From positions 1 to 24,884 of the forward strand of contig CABUKU010000037.1 of assembly GCA_902492205.1 (NCBI GenBank): DNA of 24,884 nt, given 5' to 3'. Below are positions 1-6,797 of this stretch, in pieces. The notes beneath the pieces are model-generated. The model had not been told where the DNA came from. It saw only the letters and a list, made by a program, of their open reading frames with translations, and did no database searches. How positions within the stretch are numbered: the stretch's first letter is position 1; each line of letters starts with the position of its first letter. The position numbers and the translations under genes were made by a program. The stretch comes from an uncultured Bacteroides sp. GTDB lineage: Bacteria > Bacteroidota > Bacteroidia > Bacteroidales > Bacteroidaceae.

Positions 1-2
1 GT

Positions 3-71
3 ACGATCGTCCCACAATCATGAGACGATCGTCCCACATATATGAGACGACCGTCCCACAATTGTGGGACG
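3..71. repeat. 22-bp-period palindromic repeat array (array 1)
   Basis: Three consecutive 22-bp units start at 3, 25 and 47. Each begins ACGAYCGTCCCACA and diverges in its last 8 bases. The units contain the palindrome GACGATCGTC. The last one runs into a perfect 20-bp palindrome at 52-71 (CGTCCCACAATTGTGGGACG). The array lies downstream of pyrH and may continue left of the window. No coding potential is seen. Function unknown; two other arrays in the window share the period but not the sequence. Confidence 0.85.
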
Positions 72-170
72 CTAAATTCTTCCTTATGAAATAGGAAATA
101 GAACCATATAAATATAAAATATACACCTGCTGATTGTTATTTTCCGCTTTTGTCATTGCAGATCACCCCA

Positions 171-270
171 TGAAAGCACTGAAAGCGATGAAAGCAGAAA
201 AAAGGCTTCTGCTTTCATCGCTTTCGCTTTGATAGAAACACTTTCAGAACTTTATGGAAGCACTGAAAGC
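171..270. repeat. TGAAAGC 9-bp repeats with a long hairpin
   Basis: TGAAAGC recurs at 171, 180 and 189, a 9-bp spacing, and again at 264. The complementary GCTTTCA lies between them, so 181-199 and 207-225 form a perfect 19-bp stem with a 7-nt loop. It sits between the pyrH stop codon and array 1. Neither strand has a clear U-tract after the stem, so it is not a standard intrinsic terminator. It could still protect or terminate the pyrH mRNA 3' end. A related inverted copy of the motif is at 12598-12616. Confidence 0.75.
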
Positions 271-286
271 AAAACTTGAAGTATTC

Positions 287-997
287 TTAGTTATGCACTA
301 AAGTACCGATGTTTTCACCTGTGATTACCTTTTTCAAGTTACCAACCGTGTCCATGTCGAATACCACGATAGGCAGATTGTTTTCCTTGCACATGCAGGT
401 AGCAGTCAGATCCATTACTTTGAGGTTGCGTTTCAACACTTCGTCATAAGTGATGTCGTCGAATTTAGTGGCTGTCGGATCTTTTTCCGGATCTGCTGTG
501 TATATGCCGTCCACACGTGTTCCTTTCAGCATCACATCTGCTTCGATCTCTATGCCTCTGAGTGAAGAACCTGTGTCGGTAGTGAAGAACGGATTGCCTG
601 TTCCGGCAGACATGATTACCACTTCGCCGTTTTCCATAGCTTCGATAGCTTTCCATTTGCTGTAAAACTCTCCGATAGGTTCCATGCGGATTGCAGTGAG
701 CACACGTGCTTTCACACCGGCAGCTCCTAAAGCGGAACTCAGACCGAGACTGTTGATAACAGTGGCAAGCATACCCATCTGGTCGCCTTTCACACGGTCG
801 AAACCTTTTGATGCACCGCTCAACCCGCGGAAGATGTTTCCTCCGCCGATTACGATTCCTATCTGTACTCCTAAATCATGGATTTCTTTGATTTGTGCGG
901 CATATTCGCCCAGACGTTTTTCGTCTATACCATATTGTTTTTCACCCATTAAGCTCTCACCGCTGAGCTTTAAAAGAATGCGTTTGAATTTAACCAT
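287..997 (-). CDS. pyrH: UMP kinase (uridylate kinase)
   Basis: Cytosolic enzyme that phosphorylates UMP to UDP with ATP, the first step from UMP toward UTP and CTP in pyrimidine nucleotide synthesis. The 236-aa product has the amino-acid-kinase fold signature of bacterial PyrH: an N-terminal KRILLKLSGESL strand-loop, the glycine-rich GIVIGGGNIFRG loop, and the TGNPFFTTDTGSSLRGIEIEAD region typical of this hexameric family. An upstream in-frame ATG at 1027 would add ten residues, but ATG 997 gives the usual family length and directly precedes the conserved start, so it is preferred. It is transcribed alone and divergently from the TPR gene at 1132. Downstream lie only repeats and a hairpin. 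Identification is secure from sequence motifs. Confidence 0.96.
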   Translation of the reverse strand: MVKFKRILLKLSGESLMGEKQYGIDEKRLGEYAAQIKEIHDLGVQIGIVIGGGNIFRGLSGASKGFDRVKGDQMGMLATVINSLGLSSALGAAGVKARVLTAIRMEPIGEFYSKWKAIEAMENGEVVIMSAGTGNPFFTTDTGSSLRGIEIEADVMLKGTRVDGIYTADPEKDPTATKFDDITYDEVLKRNLKVMDLTATCMCKENNLPIVVFDMDTVGNLKKVITGENIGTLVHN

Positions 998-1020
998 AGG
1001 TCTTGATATTTTAATTTTTG

Positions 1021-1028
1021 CAAACATA
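1021..1028 (-). promoter_or_regulatory. pyrH promoter -7 element
   Basis: On the minus strand this reads TATGTTTG, a full match to the Bacteroidetes -7 element TAnnTTTG, about 24 nt upstream of the preferred pyrH ATG. The expected -33 TTTG is not well placed: the nearest is CTTG at 1048-1045 with a 16-nt spacer. The call rests on the -7 match and position. Confidence 0.45.
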
Positions 1029-1049
1029 CAAAAATTAAGTGAACCAAGC

Positions 1050-1063
1050 AGGATTTAAATCCT
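1050..1063. promoter_or_regulatory. 14-bp palindrome between divergent promoters
   Basis: AGGATTTAAATCCT is a perfect palindrome in the 134-bp gap between pyrH (-) and the TPR gene (+). It lies just upstream of both predicted -7 elements, where an operator or activator site could serve both genes. No binding protein is suggested by the sequence itself. Confidence 0.4.
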
Positions 1064-1094
1064 TTATGTTGGCACAATATTAACAACTAATTCT

Positions 1095-1102
1095 TATCTT
1101 TG
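1095..1102 (+). promoter_or_regulatory. Promoter -7 element of the TPR gene
   Basis: TATCTTTG matches TAnnTTTG and lies 29 nt before the ATG at 1132, so the 5' leader would be about 23-26 nt. A GTTG at 1068-1071 is the only -33 candidate and is 23 nt away, longer than the usual 19-21. Confidence 0.5.
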
Positions 1103-1131
1103 TGAAAGAGCTAAACTAAAGACTGATAACG

Positions 1132-1821
1132 ATGAGAACCTTAACCGCTGCTTTTGCATTTCTATTGATTTTGCTGCCGTCGGCTCTGTCCGCACAGAGC
1201 GATGAGGGCGTGTTCCTTACCGGGGTTTCTCAGGCTATCAATGAGCAGCAATGGGACAAAGCAAATGATTTATTCAGGAAAGCCATTAAAACCGATGCCG
1301 GGAAAGCAGAGGATTTTTATTGGATCAATTTACGCCCGGATTGTCAGGCACGCAAGTCGTTGGCTATGGATTTAGGCCTTTATTACAAAGGCGTGAGAAA
1401 TTACGAAAAGGCTTCTTCTTATTATCAGGAACTCGTCCGGATAGCTCCCGGAAATATTGATTATCTTTCACAGTATGCAGCTATCGAAGTTCAGAGGGGA
1501 AACCAGCAAACCGCTCTTGATTTATACCAAAAGGTACTCGCCTTGGATGAGAATCATTTGGCGGCTAATATTTTCATTGGGAATTATTGGTATCTGAAAG
1601 CCGAGCAGGAAAAGAAATCCATTGAGAGTGATTATAAGAAAATTCCTTCTCCTACCAAAATGCAGTATGCCCGATATAAAGACGGACTTAACCGGGTGCT
1701 GCTGACGGGATATGGGAAAGCGAGGGTTTGTTTGCAGAAAGTAATCAGCCAATTCCCTTCTACGGAAGCAAGGAAGACACTCGATAAGATACAGATGATA
1801 GAAAAAGAGATGAACAGATAA
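1132..1821 (+). CDS. Secreted TPR-repeat protein
   Basis: A 229-aa protein with a Sec-type signal peptide: a short basic start (MRT), a hydrophobic run, and likely cleavage at LSA-QS around residue 21. The mature part is helical. A first helix pair (about 32-55) is followed by recognisable TPR units near 74-140, including the pattern YEKASSYYQELVRIAPGNIDYLSQYA followed by TALDLYQKVLALDENHLAAN when read as two repeats. The protein probably works in the periplasm as a protein-protein interaction scaffold. No catalytic motif is seen. It is monocistronic, divergent from pyrH and convergent with birA, and its last codons form half of a terminator stem. Function not recognised beyond the TPR fold. 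Confidence 0.85.
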   Translation: MRTLTAAFAFLLILLPSALSAQSDEGVFLTGVSQAINEQQWDKANDLFRKAIKTDAGKAEDFYWINLRPDCQARKSLAMDLGLYYKGVRNYEKASSYYQELVRIAPGNIDYLSQYAAIEVQRGNQQTALDLYQKVLALDENHLAANIFIGNYWYLKAEQEKKSIESDYKKIPSPTKMQYARYKDGLNRVLLTGYGKARVCLQKVISQFPSTEARKTLDKIQMIEKEMNR

Positions 1822-1842
1822 TGTTGCTGTTCACCTCTTTTT
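1802..1842. terminator. Bidirectional terminator overlapping two CDS ends
   Basis: Arms 1802-1817 and 1827-1842 pair over 16 bp with one mismatch and a 9-nt loop. The arms begin with AAAAA and end with TTTTT, giving a U-rich tail on both strands. The left arm lies inside the final codons of the TPR gene, and the right arm touches the birA stop codon, so one hairpin ends both convergent transcripts. Confidence 0.8.
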
Positions 1843-2597
1843 TAAATGATGTATTGTACTTCTTTAAATACGTATCGGCGGATTTTACCCGTTTCGTCTT
1901 GCAAAACAAAATGCCCGTCGGGTTCCACTTCTACTATCCTTGCAAGGAATTCTCCGTTGTCATCGCCATATCGGTGCATTCCTTCCTTACGGAATAAAGC
2001 TTGCCGGTAACTTTCAATAATATTATCGATATCTCCTTTTGCAAGTTCTTGGTAATAGCGGTAATATCTGCAAAGAATCTTTTGAAGAATCTCTTCTTTG
2101 TCATAGTCTTGCCCTGTTATTTGTTTGAGCGACACAGGGTTGGGCGCAGGGCTGGAAAATAACTCTTGGTTGATGTTTATTCCGATGCCTGCAATGCTTT
2201 GTGATATATACATTCCCGATAAATCGTTTTCTATCAACATGCCGCAGATTTTCTTGTCATTCCAATAAATATCATTCGGCCATTTGATGCTGAAACCTTC
2301 GGCATAGTTGTCCAGTTCTTCCTTTATGGAAAGTGAAGTGATTTGTGAAAGCAAGAACTGATCCCGTGCCAAGAGGAAAGACGGACGTACAAGGAAGCTG
2401 AAAAGCAGATTCTTTCCTTCTTCCGCTTCCCATGAATTGCCGCGCTGTCCTCTGCCGGCAGTCTGGTAGTCGGCACGTACCAAAGTGAAATCTTTTATTT
2501 CGTCTTTGTCTGCAAGTTCACGTAAATAGAGACTGGTGGAATGGGTTTCTTCCAGATGTATTTCAATAAACGGATTCTGTTCAGGGTAGGGCGTCAT
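1842..2597 (-). CDS. birA: Biotin--[acetyl-CoA-carboxylase] ligase
   Basis: Cytosolic enzyme that activates biotin with ATP to biotinyl-AMP and transfers it to the lysine of biotin carboxyl carrier domains, needed for fatty acid synthesis and other biotin enzymes. In the 251-aa product the biotin-AMP loop GRGQRGNSW is at about residues 48-56 and the KWPND catalytic/biotin-binding motif at 105-109, followed by KKICGMLIEN. There is no N-terminal winged helix, so this is the monofunctional class that does not repress biotin genes. A GTG at 2606 is also in frame, but ATG 2597 is preferred; it overlaps the end of the MmcQ gene by 17 bp, which suggests translational coupling. Third gene of an operon with yraN and the MmcQ gene. 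Confidence 0.94.
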   Translation of the reverse strand: MTPYPEQNPFIEIHLEETHSTSLYLRELADKDEIKDFTLVRADYQTAGRGQRGNSWEAEEGKNLLFSFLVRPSFLLARDQFLLSQITSLSIKEELDNYAEGFSIKWPNDIYWNDKKICGMLIENDLSGMYISQSIAGIGININQELFSSPAPNPVSLKQITGQDYDKEEILQKILCRYYRYYQELAKGDIDNIIESYRQALFRKEGMHRYGDDNGEFLARIVEVEPDGHFVLQDETGKIRRYVFKEVQYII

Positions 2598-2937
2598 ATT
2601 CTGCACGTAGTTTTTTAGTGAATTTCTTTATAACTTCTTCGTAAGAATGGTCGATTAAGTGCTTGATTAGCTTTTCATCCACTCTGCCGTCAAGAGTAAC
2701 CTGATTCCAGTACTTCTTGTTGAAGTGGAAAGCTCCTTCTATTCCGGAGTGGTGTTCCCGTAACTCAATGGCATACTCCGGTTCACATTTTAAATCAATC
2801 AAATTGCTTCCGCTTAAATTGATGAGAGCAAACATTTTCCCCATTACTTTAAATACCAGATTCTCATCATCGAAAGGAAAACACTCTTCCACACCCTTTT
2901 TGGCAAGGCAATATTCTCTGGCAATTTCTATATCCAT
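2581..2937 (-). CDS. MmcQ/YjbR family protein
   Basis: A 118-aa protein matching the MmcQ/YjbR family (CyaY-like fold). Visible hallmarks are the N-terminal helix with YCLAKKGVEECFPF, the central VFKVMGKMFALINL strand pair, and LKCEPEYAIELREHH leading to HFNKKYWNQVTLDG. Members are often annotated as DNA-binding, but their role is not established and no catalytic residues are evident. It lies 16 bp after yraN and overlaps birA, so the three genes are probably co-transcribed. The linkage may reflect compact packing more than shared function. Confidence 0.88.
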   Translation of the reverse strand: MDIEIAREYCLAKKGVEECFPFDDENLVFKVMGKMFALINLSGSNLIDLKCEPEYAIELREHHSGIEGAFHFNKKYWNQVTLDGRVDEKLIKHLIDHSYEEVIKKFTKKLRAEYDALP

Positions 2938-2953
2938 AAATCAATTTATTTAG

Positions 2954-3319
2954 TTACCACACCGGAGGATAAAATGCTTCCTTGATGTGCTCTATTGTAT
3001 AATCAGCTTTGGTTCCTACTACTGTAATTATGTCAAAACGTACAGGCAGATCAATGCAAAACTTTCTTAAATAGGCATCTGTTGCAGCTACGATTCTCCG
3101 TATCTTTTTGCCGTCCACAGCATCTTGCGGAGCGGCGAATTGTGTATTCCGCCTTGTCTTTACTTCCACAACAATTAACTCCCCGTCTTTCTCTGCTACA
3201 ATATCCAGTTCCTTTTTGCCCGATCTCCAGTTACGGTGGCGAATGATATATCTTTCTTTCTCCAAATAAGCCGCAGCTTCTTCTTCTCCGAATAATCCAA
3301 GTATATTATGTTCTGCCAT
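2954..3319 (-). CDS. YraN/UPF0102 family nuclease-like protein
   Basis: A 121-aa protein of the YraN (UPF0102) family with a Holliday-junction-resolvase-like restriction endonuclease fold. The expected core is present: GEEEAAAYLEKERY near the N-terminus, then ELDIVAEKDGELIVVEVKTR, which supplies the E-x-D and E-x-K acidic/lysine residues of the PD-(D/E)XK site. The C-terminal part FDIITVVG is also typical. The cellular role of the family is poorly defined. It is the first gene of the operon with the MmcQ gene and birA. The ATG at 3319 is preceded at 3355-3362 by a minus-strand TAAATTTG promoter element. Confidence 0.9.
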   Translation of the reverse strand: MAEHNILGLFGEEEAAAYLEKERYIIRHRNWRSGKKELDIVAEKDGELIVVEVKTRRNTQFAAPQDAVDGKKIRRIVAATDAYLRKFCIDLPVRFDIITVVGTKADYTIEHIKEAFYPPVW

Positions 3320-3354
3320 CGGCTTGTTTTGTTCTAAATATAGCTATCCGAACG

Positions 3355-3362
3355 CAAATTTA
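3355..3362 (-). promoter_or_regulatory. Promoter -7 element of the yraN-birA operon
   Basis: The minus strand reads TAAATTTG, matching TAnnTTTG, 35 nt upstream of the yraN ATG. No good -33 TTTG is seen at the usual distance. It faces away from the promoter of the RHH-tadA pair in the same 93-bp gap. Confidence 0.5.
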
Positions 3363-3374
3363 CTGTTTTTATCC

Positions 3375-3404
3375 TTTGAATTTACGGAAGTAAAACTAAA
3401 TTTG
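3375..3404 (+). promoter_or_regulatory. Promoter of RHH gene and tadA
   Basis: TTTG at 3375-3378 and TAAATTTG at 3397-3404 match both Bacteroidetes promoter elements, with an 18-nt spacer. Transcription would start about 4-7 nt later, at 3408-3411, only 2-5 nt before the ATG at 3413. The mRNA would be leaderless or nearly so. Confidence 0.6.
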
Positions 3405-3412
3405 CAGGTAAT

Positions 3413-3646
3413 ATGAGAAAGGATGCCAAAAAGAGGGTAAAAGCGCTGCCTTCGGAGCCGAAACGACATCACCGGATGATTTGTTTTGTCAGTGAAGAAG
3501 AACAGCAGATTGTAGATCGTTATCTTGAAAAGTATAAGATAACGAACAAGTCCCGTTGGCTCCGTGAAACAGTTTTGATGTTTGTTTATCAGAAACTGGA
3601 AGAAGATTACCCCACTCTTTTCGGAGAGCATGATATGCGCCGCTGA
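3413..3646 (+). CDS. Small RHH-like protein upstream of tadA
   Basis: A 77-aa basic protein. After a Lys/Arg-rich start, residues about 21-60 have the beta-alpha-alpha pattern of ribbon-helix-helix domains: the strand RMICFVSEEE, a helix EQQIVDRYLEKY, then KSRWLRETVLMFVYQKL, reminiscent of MobC- or CopG-type folds. This makes DNA binding possible but unproven. It is a real gene by context: it has its own promoter and its TGA ends one base before the tadA ATG, so the two are translated from one message. The family name is not recognised. It might alternatively have only a structural likeness to RHH. Confidence 0.75.
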   Translation: MRKDAKKRVKALPSEPKRHHRMICFVSEEEQQIVDRYLEKYKITNKSRWLRETVLMFVYQKLEEDYPTLFGEHDMRR

Positions 3647-3647
3647 T

Positions 3648-4082
3648 ATGTTAGACGATACCTATTTCATGAAACAAGCCTTGGTTGAGGCGGAGAAAGC
3701 TTTTGATCGCGGAGAAGTTCCCGTGGGTGTCGTTGTTGTATGTAAAGAACGGATTATTGCACGTGCCCATAATCTTACGGAAACACTGAATGATGTGACA
3801 GCCCATGCGGAGATGCAGGCTATCACGGCTGCTGCCAATATCTTGGGAGGCAAATATTTGAATGAATGCACACTTTATGTAACGGTAGAACCTTGTGTGA
3901 TGTGTGCCGGTGCCATTGCTTGGGCGCAGACCGGTAAACTTGTTTTCGGAGCATCCGATGAGAAGCGTGGTTATCAGAGATATGCCGGTGAGGCTTTACA
4001 TCCTAAAACCGTTGTAGTAAGTGGCGTTCTCGCTGATGATTGCGCCAGCTTGATGAAAGAGTTTTTCCGGAAAAGGAGATAA
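3648..4082 (+). CDS. tadA: tRNA-specific adenosine deaminase
   Basis: Zinc enzyme that deaminates A34 of tRNA-Arg(ACG) to inosine. In the 144-aa product the deaminase zinc motifs are intact: H53-A-E55 (with catalytic Glu55) and P82-C83-x-x-C86. These are followed by AGAIAWAQTGKLVFGASDEKRG, the strand and loop shared by TadA enzymes. The reading frame is open 22 codons further upstream, but that stretch overlaps the RHH gene; ATG 3648 gives the normal family length. It is the second gene of a two-gene transcript and converges on the DUF1573 gene with a 17-bp gap. Confidence 0.95.
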   Translation: MLDDTYFMKQALVEAEKAFDRGEVPVGVVVVCKERIIARAHNLTETLNDVTAHAEMQAITAAANILGGKYLNECTLYVTVEPCVMCAGAIAWAQTGKLVFGASDEKRGYQRYAGEALHPKTVVVSGVLADDCASLMKEFFRKRR

Positions 4083-4099
4083 GAAAGGAGCATTTGTTA

Positions 4100-4624
4100 T
4101 TATGGCTCACCTACATAATATCCTAATTCGGCTTCCTCGCCGTCTACAAACTTCTTTACTTCTCCGTTCTTTATATTAAGTTCTTTAAATAGTTGTTCAT
4201 AGTCACGTGTATAGTCGGCATTCGGCACAACATTCACATCAAATTTGATTTCTATCATTCCCGAGTCGGCTATGTTGCCATAAATACGTATGGAATGAGC
4301 AACCAATCCGATATTCTTTGTGCTGTTATAGGTGAGGGCAATGTTCTCTTTCCCTTCCGGTGGGATGATGTTGCGGAATTTACCTTTCTCCACTATACAT
4401 CCGCATGAAGGTTGTATATCTTGGATAACCAAAGGATTCTTTCCCGTGTTGGTAACTTGGAAAACGAGGTCTAGCTCCTGTCCTTGCAGAATTGGATAAT
4501 AATGGCGATCCGGATCTTTTATTTCCAGAGTGGTGGGCTGTATCTGCTTCTTACATGAAAGGAGGATAAGCATTCCACAAATCATTATGAGGACTTTTCC
4601 GAGTATTTTCTTATTTCTGTTCAT
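4100..4624 (-). CDS. DUF1573 lipoprotein
   Basis: A 174-aa predicted lipoprotein: a basic start (MNRNKK), a hydrophobic stretch and a lipobox ending LLSC with Cys24, followed by KK. The mature part matches DUF1573, an Ig-like beta-sandwich. The hallmarks are the QELDLVFQVTNTGKNPLVI strand pattern and the conserved PSCGCI motif at about residues 78-83. The domain is common in Bacteroidetes envelope proteins, but its function is not known. It is the last gene of the five-gene polysaccharide-type operon, starting 4 bp after the DUF4838 gene stops, so it probably assists assembly at the envelope. Confidence 0.87.
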   Translation of the reverse strand: MNRNKKILGKVLIMICGMLILLSCKKQIQPTTLEIKDPDRHYYPILQGQELDLVFQVTNTGKNPLVIQDIQPSCGCIVEKGKFRNIIPPEGKENIALTYNSTKNIGLVAHSIRIYGNIADSGMIEIKFDVNVVPNADYTRDYEQLFKELNIKNGEVKKFVDGEEAELGYYVGEP

Positions 4625-4628
4625 GAAC

Positions 4629-6797
4629 TTATGGCATTAATAAAATTTCATCTGTTGCTATCTGTACTTTGTTCCCGTCGGGGCGGATAACTTTTATTGA
4701 AAGTGTTTGGGCGTCTTTTGCATCAAGTTCTCCCAAAGCGGCACCTATACTTTCGTCTTCTTTGAAAGAAGAAACCGGGAATGCTTTATATGTCTTTCCG
4801 TTTTTAATGATTTCAACACGTAACGGTAACTGTATCCTATGCTTGGCATCATTCAAGAAAGTCATTTTAAACAAGCGTGCTTCCCGAACCTCTTTTGCCG
4901 GCAGGCTGATTTCAAGATTTCCCAAAGAGGAAATGAGCCAACCGTGGTGGTAGTTATCCGGTAATCCTGCCGTTCCGTCCGTAATGACGGATAGGTCGGA
5001 ATAATCTTCATCCAAGGTAGAAAGTGCAGATAACTTTTTGCCTAATAATAAATTATATGGTTGTTCGATATTGAGAATATATCTGTTCCATCCGTCTATA
5101 TATTCCTTTATGCTATTGTTTCGTTCACAATAATACTTCATGTTTGGAAAAGAATTATGTTCGGATAACCTTTTGAGCAGATGAGATATTTCCGGTCTGA
5201 CTTTTAAATTATTCCCATGCCGTTCTGCATATCCGTATAGTTCATAAGTTCTCATTCGGGCAATTTCCAGTCTGGTAAATGTTAGTCCCACCAACAATTC
5301 ATTCAGCCGTTTGCGTTCTTCTCCTTTTGTTTTGGGAAGTATCTTTTCTATTTTGTTGTAAGTATTTACAAAGTTGGGGATATTCAGATAAGTTCTTTCT
5401 GCTTCTTTGATACTTCCATATAAGTTTAGTGCTTTGCCGGAAAGTGATAGCTGTTGTTCCATTGCATGATAGAAATCCTTTAGCAACGTTCCCGATATTG
5501 GAAAATTCTGTTTCAGGTATTTTTCTGTTAATGTGCTTACAGATAAATCCGGTTGCAGCAGCAATGAAGAGAGCACAAATGTATTTAGCTTGTCAAAGGT
5601 GGAGTATTCATCTCCACTTCCATTAAAGAATATGCCTTTAACTCCGTTTTTACGGAAAAATAGCAAACGGGATTGGGCTGTCTTCAATATGGGGAAAGGA
5701 GATAAATAATCATCGAAGTTGTTTATGTAATCCCAGATATAGATTTTGTCGGTTACTTTTCTCCACTCATTTAATGTATTGGCGAAAGAATCATATAATT
5801 TGTTATTCTCTGATACCGGACGTAAAGGAAGGTTTATTGCGCTGATCATGACTCCTGCATTCTTGGGCAATCGTTGTTGGGGCACTTCCCGGGTAGTCAA
5901 ATAAGCAATGGTAAAGAAACTGTGATTCGGGAAGTGTTTGGCCAACCGGGTTATTAGTTTCGTAACGGCGGGAGTTGCGCTTTGTGGGGTATTGCCGACT
6001 TTCAGGCAATCCGGGCAGGTACATACCAAGTTGTTGTCGTTGGGGATAATCATGAAGCGGATACTTTTTTCTTCGCTTGCTCCGAACCTGTCTGTTATAT
6101 ATGCTTCTAATCGTGAATATAAGTTTTCGGAAGAGAAACAGTACTGCTCATCATTCCTTTTGCCATTAATCATGGCATACATGTCACGGGGAAGGTTATC
6201 TTTTCCCAATACTTTGGGCAGATTATGTCCCCAGATTCCCCATTCTAAATCCAAATTATCGGCTCCGATTATTGCTGAATATTCCGGGTTTCTGTTATCG
6301 GGCAGATAAACTTCCCTATATTCGAAAGGAAAGAGTCCGGCTGTATCATTCAGGCTGATAATGGCTGGTGGTAAATCCGATGCTTTCACTCTCGAATCTT
6401 CATCGCCAATCTTTTTCATTAACTGATATTGGAGCCATAGCATGTTTCTGTCATTGGAAGCAATAAGGGTAATGTCTGTATTGCTACGCTCAATTTTGAA
6501 ATCATACTCGGAGGAAGGGCTTATTTTTATATTTATCCGACACAAATCTTTGTCTGAGCTTGTTTGCGTTACAATATCTTTATCCGTACATCTGTTTTTT
6601 AAATGTTCATAAAGGTAATTTGCCCAATATGTATTTGTTTCTTTATTAGCGGGGTTCTCGTCCGTCAATATGAGATAACCCTCTTTGGAAGATAAAGAGG
6701 TTGCCTCTTTTGCACAACTCTGCATAACAGATGAGCAAAAGAGAATAAATCCCATGATGGAAGCTCTCCGGCTAAAAGAAAATAAAGATTTGAGCAT
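4629..6797 (-). CDS. DUF4838 family lipoprotein, candidate glycan-processing enzyme
   Basis: A 722-aa predicted lipoprotein. With ATG 6797 it has a basic n-region (FSFSRR), a hydrophobic stretch and a lipobox-like end MQSC with Cys28. In-frame ATGs at 6854 (83-bp overlap with the upstream gene) and 6755 (no overlap) are alternatives. Residues about 55-140 look like the alpha/beta accessory domain found before many glycosidases. The central part (about 156-400) resembles DUF4838: PFEYREVYLPDNRNPEYS, then a C-x-C-x-x-C motif (259, 261, 264) after MIIPNDNN, and IWDYINNFDDYLSPFP. A C-terminal region near 620-720 is beta-rich. DUF4838 proteins are often found with carbohydrate genes and relate to glycosidase-like barrels, but no activity is established. 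Its place after the TPR-barrel gene suggests a role like that of PgaB in trimming or modifying the exported polymer. Confidence 0.78.
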   Translation of the reverse strand: MLKSLFSFSRRASIMGFILFCSSVMQSCAKEATSLSSKEGYLILTDENPANKETNTYWANYLYEHLKNRCTDKDIVTQTSSDKDLCRINIKISPSSEYDFKIERSNTDITLIASNDRNMLWLQYQLMKKIGDEDSRVKASDLPPAIISLNDTAGLFPFEYREVYLPDNRNPEYSAIIGADNLDLEWGIWGHNLPKVLGKDNLPRDMYAMINGKRNDEQYCFSSENLYSRLEAYITDRFGASEEKSIRFMIIPNDNNLVCTCPDCLKVGNTPQSATPAVTKLITRLAKHFPNHSFFTIAYLTTREVPQQRLPKNAGVMISAINLPLRPVSENNKLYDSFANTLNEWRKVTDKIYIWDYINNFDDYLSPFPILKTAQSRLLFFRKNGVKGIFFNGSGDEYSTFDKLNTFVLSSLLLQPDLSVSTLTEKYLKQNFPISGTLLKDFYHAMEQQLSLSGKALNLYGSIKEAERTYLNIPNFVNTYNKIEKILPKTKGEERKRLNELLVGLTFTRLEIARMRTYELYGYAERHGNNLKVRPEISHLLKRLSEHNSFPNMKYYCERNNSIKEYIDGWNRYILNIEQPYNLLLGKKLSALSTLDEDYSDLSVITDGTAGLPDNYHHGWLISSLGNLEISLPAKEVREARLFKMTFLNDAKHRIQLPLRVEIIKNGKTYKAFPVSSFKEDESIGAALGELDAKDAQTLSIKVIRPDGNKVQIATDEILLMP

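Noticed and set aside
3..71. CRISPR-like array at the left end
   Set aside because: Units of 22 bp are adjacent copies without unique spacers, and no cas gene is present. The same holds for the arrays at 12664-12753 and 23611-23698.
181..225. Standard intrinsic terminator of pyrH
   Set aside because: The stem is long and perfect, but no U-tract follows on either strand. It is listed as a repeat hairpin instead.
684..1058. 124-codon plus-strand frame opposite pyrH
   Set aside because: It is the antisense of a secure pyrH gene and has a low-complexity, Pro/Ile-rich product with no family likeness.
3344..3631. 95-codon minus-strand frame opposite the RHH gene
   Set aside because: It lies antisense to a gene with a good promoter and coupling to tadA, and covers the divergent promoter region. 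Shadow frame.
5938..6309. 123-codon plus-strand frame inside the DUF4838 gene
   Set aside because: Antisense to a long gene with clear domain features; no start context or family pattern.
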